A stretch of 64,000 nucleotides of DNA, taken from Closterium sp. Naga37s-1 (Eukaryota > Streptophyta > Zygnematophyceae > Desmidiales > Closteriaceae). The notes below the pieces were generated by a model. It was not told the origin of the DNA, made no database searches, and saw only the letters and a program-made list of their open reading frames with translations. The translations under genes were made by a program, and so were the position numbers. Positions 36,476 to 47,355 of the stretch are shown here, in pieces. Each line of letters opens with the position of its first letter. Position 1 is the stretch's first letter. The DNA lies in NCBI GenBank assembly GCA_947471745.1, contig CANJKZ010000060.1:620001-684000 (forward strand), given 5' to 3'.

Positions 36476-39400
36476 CTCCCCCTCGCACCAGACCCGAAGC
36501 ACACATACACCCATGCTGATGCTCCTTTCACATCTCCTTAGCATACACTTCATGCTGCTGCCCACGTCTCTTCCCCTCACACTCCTCATTCTCCTCAAAC
36601 TGCTCCACTGCTTCATGAAGTGTCATGAGGCCTGCTCTTGCCTTGCACATGTTGAATGCATCATGTGGAAGAACCTTGGTCATGAAATCTGCTGCTTGAT
36701 CGAATGAACGGCAAAAGTTGACGGCGAGAACTCCCTTCTCTAGTTGCTCACGAATGAAGTGGTACTGCACCTCGATGTGTTTTGTACGCCCATGATGAAC
36801 CGGGTTCTTGGAAAGAGCTACGGCTAAAGTGTTGTCCACGTAGAGCGGAGTTGGTTGAGTTTGCGGCTGCCTCAATTCCTCCAAGAGTCCACGTAACCAG
36901 ATTGCCTCCCTTGCTCCTTCGGTCATTGCCATGTACTCAGCTTCGGTTGTTGAAAGTGCCACACAACTTTGCTTGCGCGATTGCCAAGAAACAGCGGCAC
37001 CACACATGAGGAAGATGTAGCCGCCGGTAGACTTGCGTGTGCTCAATTCTCCCGCCCAATCTGCATCGGTAAAGCCTTGGAGGGAGCTTGCATATGGGCT
37101 GGCTTGGAAGAGAAGACCATGATTAGAAGTACCTTTGAGATACCGAAGAGCTCGCTTGGCTGCATGCATATGAATAGGTGAAGGGGCACTCATGTGTTGA
37201 GCTAGCTTAGATACCGTGAATGCTAAGTCGGGCCTTGTGCATAGGGCTGCATACATGAGACACCCAACCTGACTTTGGTACAGAGCTAGGTCTTGTGGGG
37301 ATATCTTAAGTGAATTCTCACCATGATGCTCACTCTCCTCAAGACACAACTCTTTAATACCTATGATATCAAGGCTTGACTCTCTCTCTTCATAGGGCTG
37401 ATGTGAAGACAAAGGGACAAATTTGGAAGGAAGTGGGGTAGGTGATGGCTTGCTATCATCAAGACCAAACCTCTCAAGGACCTTTTGGATGTACCTTTGC
37501 TGGAATAGGAAGATGGACCGTGACTTACGATCTCTCACAATGTTCATACCAAGATAATGACTCGGCTCACCAAGATCGGTCATCGTGAATGCACTCGTGA
37601 GAATACCTTTCACCTTGTTGAGAAGATCAAGAGAACCTGAGACTAGGAGGAGGTCATCGACATATACCAAGAGCCAAATGTACTCCCCCTTACTCGTGTG
37701 CATGAAGTACAGAGCGTTGTCTCTCATGGACCTTGTGAAACCATGCTTGAAAAGTACCTGCTCAAGAGCATGATACCAAACCCGTGGGGACTGTTTGAGA
37801 CCATAAAGAGACTTTACCAAGCGACACACTCGACCCGTACCGTCATCATAACCTTCGGGTTGTGCCATGTATACCTCTTCTTCCAAGACACCGTAGAGAA
37901 ATGCGTTCTTGACATCCATTTGATGGATATGGAGACCAAGATATGCGGCTATGGCGAGGAGGACTCGTACCGTGGTGTACTTTGCTACCACGGCAAAGGT
38001 TTCGGTGAAGTCAAGACCTGGAATTTGGGAATAATCTTTTGCCACTAACCTTGCCTTGTACCTATCGAGGCTACCATCACCTTTTACCTTGATCTTGTAC
38101 ACCCATTTGACACCAATTACCTTCTTCCCTGGAGGTGGCTCAACAAGACGCCATGTACCTCGCTTCATGAGACTCTCAATCTCCTCTTCCTCGGCTTTCA
38201 ACCAATGCTCTCTTTCGGGACTTGCCATTGCCTCACGACGACTCAAGGGCTCTCGCGGAAGGTGTGATGCTGCCATGCATATTGCCTCTACCTTCTTGTG
38301 AATGCAATTCTCACTCTCCTCACATGTGCACCTTGATGACATGTCAACCATGAAATTGAAGGGCTTTTTTACCTTGCGGACTCGTTTACCTTTACCAAAC
38401 TCCTCAGTTGGCTGAGACACATTAGTGGTAGGGTTCGGTCTCACAGTGTTTGATTGCGTTGATGCGGTCATTTGCGGCTGAGACAACGGCTGCGACATCG
38501 GCTGCGACGGCGGCACGGCTGCTTGTTCTTCTCCTGGCGTGGAAATATCTTGATTATCGGTGTTGACTTGAGGATTAGGTATGGTGACTCGTGGCAGTGA
38601 AGCTGAAACGTTTGTCGGCATAGTTGGTTGTGAAGATGCTCTTGGTGGGGATCTTGAGACTAGAAGCTTGGGAATTGATGATGACGCTGCCTTGTCGAGA
38701 GGTGGTGATGGTTGGGGCTGGTTGGTGTTGTTGCTCGGTGTTGAAGATGGTGGTAACTGATGACGACCGAATCCGGGACGTGGGGGTGAAGTTGAGAAAG
38801 GTCTTGGGTGAAGAAGTGGACTGTTGGAGCTGGTGTTGGTGGTGACTCGCTGAAGTGATCCTCGTGCTATGAGCTGGCTTGACGTTGGAACAAGTGATGA
38901 ACGTGTGGTATGAGAACGAGGTGTTGCGGTGACGGTTGACTTGTTGCTAGGAAGAGTCGTAGATGGTGTTGATGTAGGTACTTGGGGTCTTGTAGCTGTT
39001 GATTGCTGCTGCATGGGATGATGATGAGCTTCTGTAGTTGCCTCTGGAGTGATGGCTGGTGATGGGTTTGATGGCGTAGTGGTGGGCTGATCCGGTTGGC
39101 GTTGAAATTGTGAGGTTGGTGTTGATATAGCTGGCTGGTTTGTGACTGTTGGCTGCTGCTCCTTTGGTGGTGATGGAACGGTGACTTGCTGCGGTGGATT
39201 GTCTTCATTTGATGGCTGAACTTCATCTCCACTTGGTTGAGTAGCTGCTGGTGGCACTGGCGTGGCACGGTTGGACTCGTTGACGACGGCTTGAGGGAGA
39301 TCGATGATCGGTCCGCTATGGTCAGAATCGGTGTCATCTTCTTCCTCCTCTTGTGTTGTTTCTTCAGGTGCGCTTGCTGGTTCCTGTTGGATAGAGGGTA

Positions 39401-42083
39401 GAGAGGAGGAAGAGGAAAACTTATGCCAACCTGCAAGGGACATGTCTTCATAGAAGACAACATCCCTTGAAACCACTTCTCGCTTGGTGACAGGATCCCA
39501 AAGGACCCATCCCTTGCTCTCATTGCTCATGCCGATGAAGAGGCCCCAATGAGCTTTGCTGTCCAGCTTGAGTCTCTTTGCATCTGGAACACGGTATTGG
39601 GCCATGGAACCAAAAACACGAAGCATAGACAGATCTGGTTTAACTCCAAACCAAGCCTCATATGGCGTTACACCTTCCGGTAAGGGCCTTGTGGGTCTCC
39701 TGTTGCGAACATAAATTGCCATAGTGATTGCCTCACCCCACCAGAGCTTGTCAAGGCCTTTGAACTGAAGGAAAGTGGTAGCTATAGCCTGGATAGTGCG
39801 ATGAAACCTCTCTGCCACTCCATTTTGCTGAGGACTATAGGGACAAGTGAACTGTTGTTTGATGCCCAATGCCAACAACTCCCCCTGAAACGCTTTCCCC
39901 ATGTACTCACCTCCTCGATCCGACCTCAAGGTGAGTAACTTCTTCCCTGACTCTCTCTCAACAAGTGCTAGCCATTGCTTGAAACACTTGTGAACTTCAT
40001 CCTTGGTGTTGATGAAAAAGGACCACGAGAAACGACTCTTGTCATCAATGAAAGACACCAAATATCTCTTACCGTTTCGAGTAGGGTCTCGCATGGGGCC
40101 GAAGACATCAGTGTGGACCAACTCTAGGAGGTCCCTTGACTGAGACTTAGAAGGGACGAATGGCTTTCTAGCTAGTTTACCTTCCACACAAGATGGACAT
40201 GGAACGGAAGAAAGGGACTTGACTGCACTTTCATTCAAACTCAATCCTTCCACGCTCTTGTGATTTACCAACTCTTTCAATGCTTGCACTCCCACGTGCC
40301 CCAAGCGTGCATGCCATACCTCAGCTTGGGAGATACTCCCTTTGTTGTTGACTTGATCGGTTGAAACAGCGGGAAGCGAGACAACGTCGTTCTTCGTGTT
40401 GCTAGCACCGCGCTTAATCTCCAACTTCATCTTGTAGAGCCGCCCGGTACGCTCGCCTTCAGCCACCAGATTTCCTGCACTGTCCCACACTTTGGCTTTC
40501 CCCCCTTGCAAGAGAACGGAGGCACCTTTCTCTTCGAGTTGTCCGGCTGAGAGCAAGTTTGCTCCCAAATCAGGAACAAACAAAGCTTTATTGACACAAA
40601 ATGACTTACCATCCTTTTCGAACTCAAGCTTGCCAACTCCTTTGATTGGTACTTTGCCAAGATCAGCAAGAGTCACAGCTTTTGAGTCATATGAGGGCTG
40701 AAAATCCTTGAGAATGGACTGATAGGGAGTCATGGTTTCAGAGCAGCCACTATCAAGAATAAACTCCTCACTACTAGTAGAGAAAACGTGCATGCAAGTA
40801 GCAGCGTTAAAAAGGACAGGACCATTGGACTCTTTGGACTCATCTTGACTTGTAGAATGACTTGCTATATTTGCTATGGCTGCCTTACCTTTTTCAGATA
40901 GTAGCTGAGGTGGGGGGACCCAATTAGGAGGCTTCTTAGGACAAGCATACCACGGGTGACCCCACTCATGACAACAAAAACACTCAAAATTAAACTTTTT
41001 AGCATTCGGGGCTTGGCTGAAATTATTGACTCTTGGCATATTGACTCTTGCATTCCTAGTCTGGTATTGATTGGGAGTCGAAGGCCTTGGCTGGACATAG
41101 TGACTGGACTTATAGGGAGGACTTGACTGAGGAAAACGAGAGGGTTTGTATGGGTTGGAAGGTGACTGAAATTTCGTACCGTAGTAGGGTTGAGGGCGGT
41201 TTGGGCTGAAATTTCCTTGCCTCTGGAATTGGTTGCCATATCTTGTGGCTGCTGCAGCACTCCACGCACCTTCGTCACTCCGCTTGTTCCGTGCAAGGTC
41301 TCGACTCTGCTGCTCGTTGACAAGGGCCTCAAAGATGAACGCACGACTCTTCATTGACTGCGGGAGCGCTTGTAGTGTTGCACGGAAAGTGTCCCACTCC
41401 GGTGTAAGGCCGGTGAGGATGACGGTCTTGAAAAGAGACTCTGGAATCTCCAAGCCGATCGCTGCTGCTTCCTCCAGCATTGCTTCAGCTCGTTGTAGGT
41501 AGGCTTGTGCTGATTCATCTTCTTCCATCTTCAGATTCATGAAGCGGCTCCACATCTCGGCTTGGCTGCTCTCGGATTTTGACTGGTGCATAGTCTTCAG
41601 TCGGCTCCATGCTTCCTCTGCACTGTTTGCCTTGGTAGAACAGGGCAGGAGCGACTTCAACTGCTGCTCGTGAATGCTATTGAGTAGGTAGAGGAAGGCC
41701 TCCTTGTTGCGTCGTTCGTAAAGTCGTTTTTCAGCTTCTGAAGCATCTGCTGCTGGTTTGGCTGCTTCTCCAGTGTAGTAAGGCCACAGATCCAGAAGGG
41801 ATGCAGTGAGCTCAAACTGAGTTGCCCATGTTGGAAAATCTTTGCCGTTGAACTTGGGGAGGTGAAGCTTAGGCATGAAGGAGGTGAGTGGTGAGTATGT
41901 TGTTGAAGGACTGCCTGGTGCAACTACTTCCACTAATCCAGTAGCTGCTGATGTTGACTCTGAAGCTCCTCCGGCTGGCTGGAGTGCAGGACCAGATGGA
42001 TTGTCTCCCGCCATGTTCGTATGGTGCTAGGATAGGAACGTGGTGGGCTAGGTTGATCGAAACGACAAGCTCTGATACCAACT

Positions 42084-42581
42084 TGTAAAACAGAGTAGCT
42101 GTGACTACTGGAGGGCTGGAAACTTGGCTGGAAAGTCTTAGCAGGGCTGCTGGAATTGACTGGATGAGGTAAAACTTCACTATGTTCAAGATTAACAAGC
42201 CCACTTAAGCACAACTCTAGGCATCACAAACAAGACAGATTGAAAGCTCAAACTAGGCTGATAGACAATGTAACTTCCCTGGTAACTTGGGCACAATCTA
42301 GATTGGATGGACCTTGAGTGACTTTGAGTGCCACATGAGGTGCATGAATAAGAAAACTCTGGATATTTCTGTTATAGCTGATTCTGATGTGTAGAAACCT
42401 GTAGAAACTGCCAACACTTCGGTTTGAAGGCAGCTTTGAACTATATCGAGTCTTCGGCTGAAATCTGATTGGTGGTGAAACTTTCGAAGTACTTCCCGAA
42501 GCTCTGATTCATCGCCGACATTCCCCCTTGCTGCTGCTTGTGTGCAAAGGGCTGGGGCGGCAGAAACTCGATTCTCCAACA
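42084..42581 (-). repeat. 5' LTR of the second copia element
   Basis: Same ends as the 3' LTR. The tRNA primer site follows three bases inside it on the minus strand. Confidence 0.92.
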
Positions 42582-42638
42582 CTTCTTCCTGGTGTTGCTC
42601 TGTCAGGGCGATTTTTGTGGCTCTATTCCCTACAATAA

Positions 42639-43327
42639 GGGCGTGTTAAATCGCAAACTCCAAAAATTCGGCCACAATCCGTCGGGCCGTATCTGCGAAG
42701 GTAACCAGTTTGCGACACTCGTAAGTCAAGTAGCGACCGTCGTAAGTTTCGTTAAATTTTTTTACGAATTTGATGGCCGTTTAAAAAGTCGACACGAAAA
42801 CGACGCCGAGTCGACTCCAAAACGGCCAAATAGTCGACACAGTGTGCGACAAACGCCTGCGACGTCGCACGGTATCGCCCAACGACAGAATTTGTGATCG
42901 CGTCAAATGAGAACTATCGTCGTCAAAAGTGTGACCCCGTCGCACATACTAAACTACTGTAGTAACTGCAAATTTAACAACTTTTCCGAACCAGCCTGCA
43001 ATCCGGCCACCAAAGTTGTAAAATTGCCAAAACTGTAAATTCTGGCTGACGTCGGGCAGCTTAGGGCCAATCAGACAGGGCCTGTACTTCAAAGCCCAAG
43101 GTAAGCACGTGCAAGAATCTCAACAAAGCAGAACGGCAGAGAAGTCATCAATTCTATTGTGAAAATAATCACCAATTCTGCCAAGCACAATGTAAGGATT
43201 TTTCCTGTAGAGAGTCGACTCTGATTCGGCCACCTCGTCGTTGTTCGCGAAAAATATGACGACCATTTGGTCGTCGAAAATTCGGCCACACCCTATTTTC
43301 GGAATTGTGTGGCGATTTAACACGCCC
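42639..43327. mobile_element. PIF/Harbinger-like MITE, 689 bp
   Basis: Terminal inverted repeats GGGCGTGTTAAATCGC (42639-42654) and its complement (43312-43327) are perfect over 16 bp, with further imperfect pairing around AATTCGGCCACA. TAA occurs on both outer sides (42636-42638, 43328-43330), the three-base T(A/T)A target duplication typical of PIF/Harbinger. No transposase is encoded. It sits 57 bp from the copia LTR and directly against the 3' end of the first kinase gene. Confidence 0.8.
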
Positions 43328-43345
43328 TAAGTAATAATCGACGTT

Positions 43346-44509
43346 TCAAGTGAGGTCTGCGAGCAGATTAGACTTGGAATTGCGTCGCTTCGGTAGCATG
43401 AGCAACGCGATGTTTCGGCAGGTCTGAGCGGCTCTTCGCGTCGAGCTGTGAATTGCCGCGAGAGGCGACGGCATGGGTGAGGTAACCCGTGTCGAAGGGC
43501 TTCGCGGCGGAGATTTACATTCGTCGCCGTTGAGTACTGGAGTCAATGCACTTGGCTGACTGACACCCTTCACCCACGGATGATTCAAAACCGCATCGAC
43601 GGTGGGACGTGATTCAGGATCCACCGACAGCATCGAACGGATGAGATTTTTCGCTGAACTTGAGATTTCGGACCAGCATGGCAGCAACCAATCCCCACGC
43701 GACTGGTGGCCGCGAATGATCGTCGGCCATTCGCCTGACAGCATGGAATACAGGGTAACCCCAAGGCTCCAAATATCCGCGGAGAAATCGTATTGATCTC
43801 TCGCGAGGACCTCGGGAGCGATGTAGGGAAGGCTGCCGACGCACGCATGCGCTTTCTGTCCCGGCTTTAGAACCGTCGATGCGCCGAAATCGGACAGCTT
43901 AGCTGTGAAGGCCACGAAAGGCTGCGCGGCGTCATGAAGCCCGGAGTCTCTTTCTCGAGATAACGATGAGGCTGTCACGTCTTCGCTTGATACGACTTCT
44001 CCATCAGAGCCAATCTTCTTGTTGCTCCTGTCGCACTTCGCATCGTCGCCTGACGTCAGCGTCGACCTGTTCTCAAACAGCAGAATATTTTCCGGCTTGA
44101 TATCGCGATGCATCAACCCGCTCTGGTGACACTGCTTCACGCCGCACACCACGTCGCGGAAAATCGACCGCGCCTCCCACTCGGGCAGCCGTCCTTTCGC
44201 ATTGATGTGTGTTACCAGATCGCCGCCTGTCGCGAGTTCGGAGAGCAAGATTAAGGTTTCGGTCTGAGGGTCGTGAAACAACCCTTGGATGGCAACCACG
44301 TAGGGACAGCTTGGAAGAGTCGAAAGCGCGCCGATTTCTCGTAAGGCGGAAGCCACGCCCCCTCTGCCGACGGCTTGTTTACAGGCAAACTCGTTATTGC
44401 CTTGTCTCTCCTGGTATCGCCACACGGTTCCGAACTTTCCGCTTCCCAGCTTCTCTTTCGCTTCGTATTCGAAGTGAAAGTCTTCCAACGGTCGAATCAG
44501 CGACAGCAT
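43346..44509 (-). CDS. CDPK/CaMK-like Ser/Thr protein kinase, intronless
   Basis: 387 residues from ATG 44509, one exon. Protein kinase domain at about 15-313: LGSGKFGTV (21-29), ACKQA lysine (44), HRDIKPEN catalytic loop (134-141), DFGAS (207-211), GSLPYIAPEVL (225-235), DIWSLGVTLYSMLSGEWPTI, and NHPWVKG at the end. These spacings and the ELATGGDL and HRDIKPEN forms are those of CAMK-group plant kinases (CDPK, CRK and PEPRK-like). About 55 extra, Ser/Asp-rich residues sit between the catalytic loop and DFG (150-203). No EF hands follow: the short tail is Ser/Pro/Arg-rich, so calcium is not sensed directly. A paralogue lies 1.4 kb upstream on the same strand. The gene ends only 18 bp from the MITE inverted repeat. 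Confidence 0.88.
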   Translation of the reverse strand: MLSLIRPLEDFHFEYEAKEKLGSGKFGTVWRYQERQGNNEFACKQAVGRGGVASALREIGALSTLPSCPYVVAIQGLFHDPQTETLILLSELATGGDLVTHINAKGRLPEWEARSIFRDVVCGVKQCHQSGLMHRDIKPENILLFENRSTLTSGDDAKCDRSNKKIGSDGEVVSSEDVTASSLSRERDSGLHDAAQPFVAFTAKLSDFGASTVLKPGQKAHACVGSLPYIAPEVLARDQYDFSADIWSLGVTLYSMLSGEWPTIIRGHQSRGDWLLPCWSEISSSAKNLIRSMLSVDPESRPTVDAVLNHPWVKGVSQPSALTPVLNGDECKSPPRSPSTRVTSPMPSPLAAIHSSTRRAAQTCRNIALLMLPKRRNSKSNLLADLT

Positions 44510-45900
44510 GCTGCAAGGTAGATTGTTGAAAGTTTCTGCTGTGTGGAGGTGTTTCTTAAACTGGAACCGTCACTTGAGCTGAAAATACTGCTTCTGGAAG
44601 TGACGAGGCTCATCTTTGTAGATCCAGCACAACGTTAGGAGCTGCAGCGACGGGCCAGGTCTGGTGTTTAGTGATTCTCGTGTTCGTTACAGTTCAAGCG
44701 CATTCACTTGCGGAAGATTGTCGCGTACGCGTGACTTGAGTTTGTTGCATAGCTGCATACTTGCCTAGGATGGCTTGAGCGTGACGGCCGAATTTCTGCA
44801 GCCATTTTCGTCGCCTCCCTTCCCAGCGAACCACCCACCTTCCCTGCATGTCCCCCAGCTTTCTCGGTCTTGAATATTTCAAAAATGAACAAGGAAAAGG
44901 ACCTATTCAGACATGAAATCATGTGGTGCGCGACAATTGAAGGGTTACACAAATGATCCTGTTGACTTCGGTCGTTCCACACTGAATGGGCTCTCGGTAC
45001 GATTTGCTTCGTTTCACCACATAGGTGAGCTCGTTCCTTAATCAAAGCTCTCAATTGTCCACATTTTGTAGACATTGTTACGCAGTTGCAGTTCGAGAAA
45101 GCTGATATCGCAGAATCCTTAACTAATGATTGATTCGTGCGAGGTTTGGTTCGGGAAATGACGTCGTGGACACCCGAAGACTACTGGAGCGGTGACGCGC
45201 CCTCGGTTGAACAAAGGTCGAATGACAAATGGCTCCAATATAACCGCATGCGATTAGAAGGCAGGAACAATTCCGGAACTCTGCTGCGTGCTAACGGAAA
45301 AAAAAAAATGTAGACCAGTCTGACCAACGACCAAACCAAAGTGATGCTTAGTGGTGTGCAGTGCAAGGAATTAAAGTACAGTTCTTGATTATCTGTACCC
45401 TGTATACCCCCTGATAAAGAACAGTGCAATCAGGAGGAGCCTTTCCCCAACAACACAAGGCTACCGTGGCTTGTCTCTCTTGTTTGGTTGGATGAACAAA
45501 GAAGTTGGGCCATCTTCTGAATACAGCACAACATTCAGAATCTCAACCAGCAAATCAAAATGTCATAACATTCAGAGGCGCCTAAAGAACATTCGAGGTT
45601 GTACCTCCTTAGTGTTCTTTAGGCGCCTATGAATTGTGAATCTAGTCCAATCCAAATCAGCTATATGAAAACCCATGCAGCTGGTATGGCCCCTTTTACC
45701 CAACTTGCCCACTATATTCCATTACCAGCCCACTCCCCTGTCACAATCAATGGAGATAGACCTTCGTACAACTGCTTGCGTGACCCTCTCATGCCATAAT
45801 CAGCCTCAGTCACCGGCACTGCAGCGACCAAATCCACTGCGCCTCCCTGAAGATGTCTAGAAGGAAGATCACTGGGAGTCGTATTTTATATTCTCACTCT
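44510..45900. other. Spacer between the two kinase genes
   Basis: Holds the promoter of the downstream kinase. A hairpin lies at 45574-45628. No gene supported. Confidence 0.5.
45574..45628. repeat. Hairpin with GGCGCC ends
   Basis: Arms AGGCGCCTAAAGAACA and TGTTCTTTAGGCGCCT (with further imperfect pairing inward, CGAGGT/ACCTC) enclose a short loop. It lies just past the 3' end of the second kinase gene (minus strand), where it could act in 3' end formation or be a small fold-back insertion. Confidence 0.7.
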
Positions 45901-47355
45901 TTAAAAGGACCACTGGACTGCTGTTGCATCAAAAGTACCACCAGCAGTGGCCTCCCCCGCAGCAGCAACTGCCATGTCAGCAACCCGCGCACTGAGTCTC
46001 CCCGAGGCTGCAGAGAAGGAGCTCCGCTGCGACCTGCTGCTGTGCCGTCGCGACAGAGAGCTGTTGCATGGAGAGAGCTTGCTGGCACATGGCGAGAGCT
46101 TGCTGGTAACCGCGCCGTGTCGACGCCACTGCTTCCGCTGCAGCACATCGGAAGCGAGCTTCCGGCAGGACTTGACCGTGCTGCACGTGGTTTTGTACGT
46201 GGTCTTGATCGTGAGCGTTGCAAGTGGGAAGATGAAGGTAGATGAGGGGTCACAAGTGGCTGGCGGGCGGGTCTTAGCGGGTGCAGCAGGTGTGACGACA
46301 GAGGGAGCAGGCTTGATGGTAAATGCAGCTGCAGGGTTGGCAGTGCCAGCAGGGGCAGGTGGGACGGCAGAGGCAGCAGGTGGGACAGCAGAGGCAGCAG
46401 ACTTGACGAAACCCCCAGAAGAAGCAGAGATGGAGAACGAGGATGGAAGGAAGGAGCTGTTGCAAACCCAAGGGTCGTTCAGAACCTCGTCAATGGACGG
46501 TCGGATCTGCGGATCAGTTGCGAGCATCGAACGGATGAGATTCCTTGCTCGGCTCGAGATGATCCACCAGCAGGGGGAGTCCCAGTCCTTGCTCTCGTCA
46601 AACGCGCGGCGACCGTTCGCGAAAGTCGGCCATTTTCCCGAAAGCATCGCATAGAGGGTGACACCAAGGCTCCATATGTCAGCCGAGAAATCGTACGGTT
46701 TTCCCGCCATAACCTCGGGAGCCTCGTAAGGGAAGCTTCCCGCGTAACCGTCGGTCTTCTCCCCAGGTGCAAGCACCCTCGCGATGCCGAAATCCGCGAG
46801 CTTCGCCATGAATTCGCAGCCGCGTCCCCTGAAGTCGCTTCTTAGGGTTACCTTGGGAGACACGCTGTTGGGTGAAGCGCTTTCTGAAGGAATCTGCCCT
46901 AGAGAAGAAGTTTTGGCGGGAAATAGGAGCACGTTGTCTGGCTTGACGTCCCGATGAATGACCCCGTTATAGTGGCACTGCTTTAAAGCCATGGCGACTC
47001 CTTTGAACAGCTCACGCGCCTCGTGCTCCGGAATCCGTCCCTTCTGCTCTATCCGCGTTAGAAGATCCCCGCCGGTAGCGAGCTCCATTACAAGCACCAT
47101 CCCCTTCCCCTCCTCCCCGATAAAGACATCCTCGAGAGTAACAATATTTTCACACTCCTTGAGCAGCGAAAGCGCCACCACTTCGCGCCCCGCCGCGTCC
47201 ATTGCTTGCTTGCGCGCCGCGACCACCTTGCAGGCGAGTCGCCTGCCGGAAGCGCGCTCCATGCATTCCGCAACGACGCCGAATTGTCCCTTTCCCAGAT
47301 CCTCCCTGACTTCGTACTTCTCAACGAAGGCGCTTAGAGAGTTGCGCTGCGCCAT
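45901..47355 (-). CDS. CDPK/CaMK-like Ser/Thr protein kinase with long C-terminal tail, intronless
   Basis: 484 residues from ATG 47355. Kinase domain at about 14-297: LGKGQFGVV (20-28), ACKVV lysine (43), HRDVKPDN (134-141), DFGIAR (188-193), GSFPYEAPEVM (206-216), DIWSLGVTLYAMLSGKWPTF, and ending NDPWVCN. It shares domain order, an insertion between catalytic loop and DFG (about 145-183) and many exact motifs with the kinase at 43346-44509, so the two are a tandem pair. The tail from about 300 is Ala/Pro/Ser-rich, then basic; no EF hands, no transmembrane segment. The substrate is unknown. Other-strand frames here are shadows. Confidence 0.88.
   Translation of the reverse strand: MAQRNSLSAFVEKYEVREDLGKGQFGVVAECMERASGRRLACKVVAARKQAMDAAGREVVALSLLKECENIVTLEDVFIGEEGKGMVLVMELATGGDLLTRIEQKGRIPEHEARELFKGVAMALKQCHYNGVIHRDVKPDNVLLFPAKTSSLGQIPSESASPNSVSPKVTLRSDFRGRGCEFMAKLADFGIARVLAPGEKTDGYAGSFPYEAPEVMAGKPYDFSADIWSLGVTLYAMLSGKWPTFANGRRAFDESKDWDSPCWWIISSRARNLIRSMLATDPQIRPSIDEVLNDPWVCNSSFLPSSFSISASSGGFVKSAASAVPPAASAVPPAPAGTANPAAAFTIKPAPSVVTPAAPAKTRPPATCDPSSTFIFPLATLTIKTTYKTTCSTVKSCRKLASDVLQRKQWRRHGAVTSKLSPCASKLSPCNSSLSRRHSSRSQRSSFSAASGRLSARVADMAVAAAGEATAGGTFDATAVQWSF

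Larger units (their letters stand above)
35978..42581 (-). mobile_element. Ty1/copia LTR retrotransposon, looks whole
   Basis: Minus-strand element of 6604 bp with two 498-bp LTRs (35978-36475 and 42084-42581) differing at six positions (about 1.2%), so young. Flanking pentamers are CTACT and CTTCT, a near match. The primer site TGGTATCAGAGC lies next to the 5' LTR, and a polypurine tract next to the 3' LTR. One open gag-pol frame of 1828 codons runs from ATG 42014 to 36528: gag (PKLHLPKFNGKDFPTWATQF), CCHC knuckle (CFCCHEWGHPWYAC), protease (ILDSGCSETM, about 40.75 kb), integrase (HHCC; HTDVFGPM, RSDRGGEY, NGVAERF; about 39.7-40.3 kb), a Thr/Pro/Gln-rich spacer, reverse transcriptase (LLVYVDDLLLV, about 37.65 kb) and RNase H (TDADWAG, STTEAEY, YVDNTLAVAL; 36.7-37.1 kb). 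No break is seen. Not closely related to the first copia element. Confidence 0.96.
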
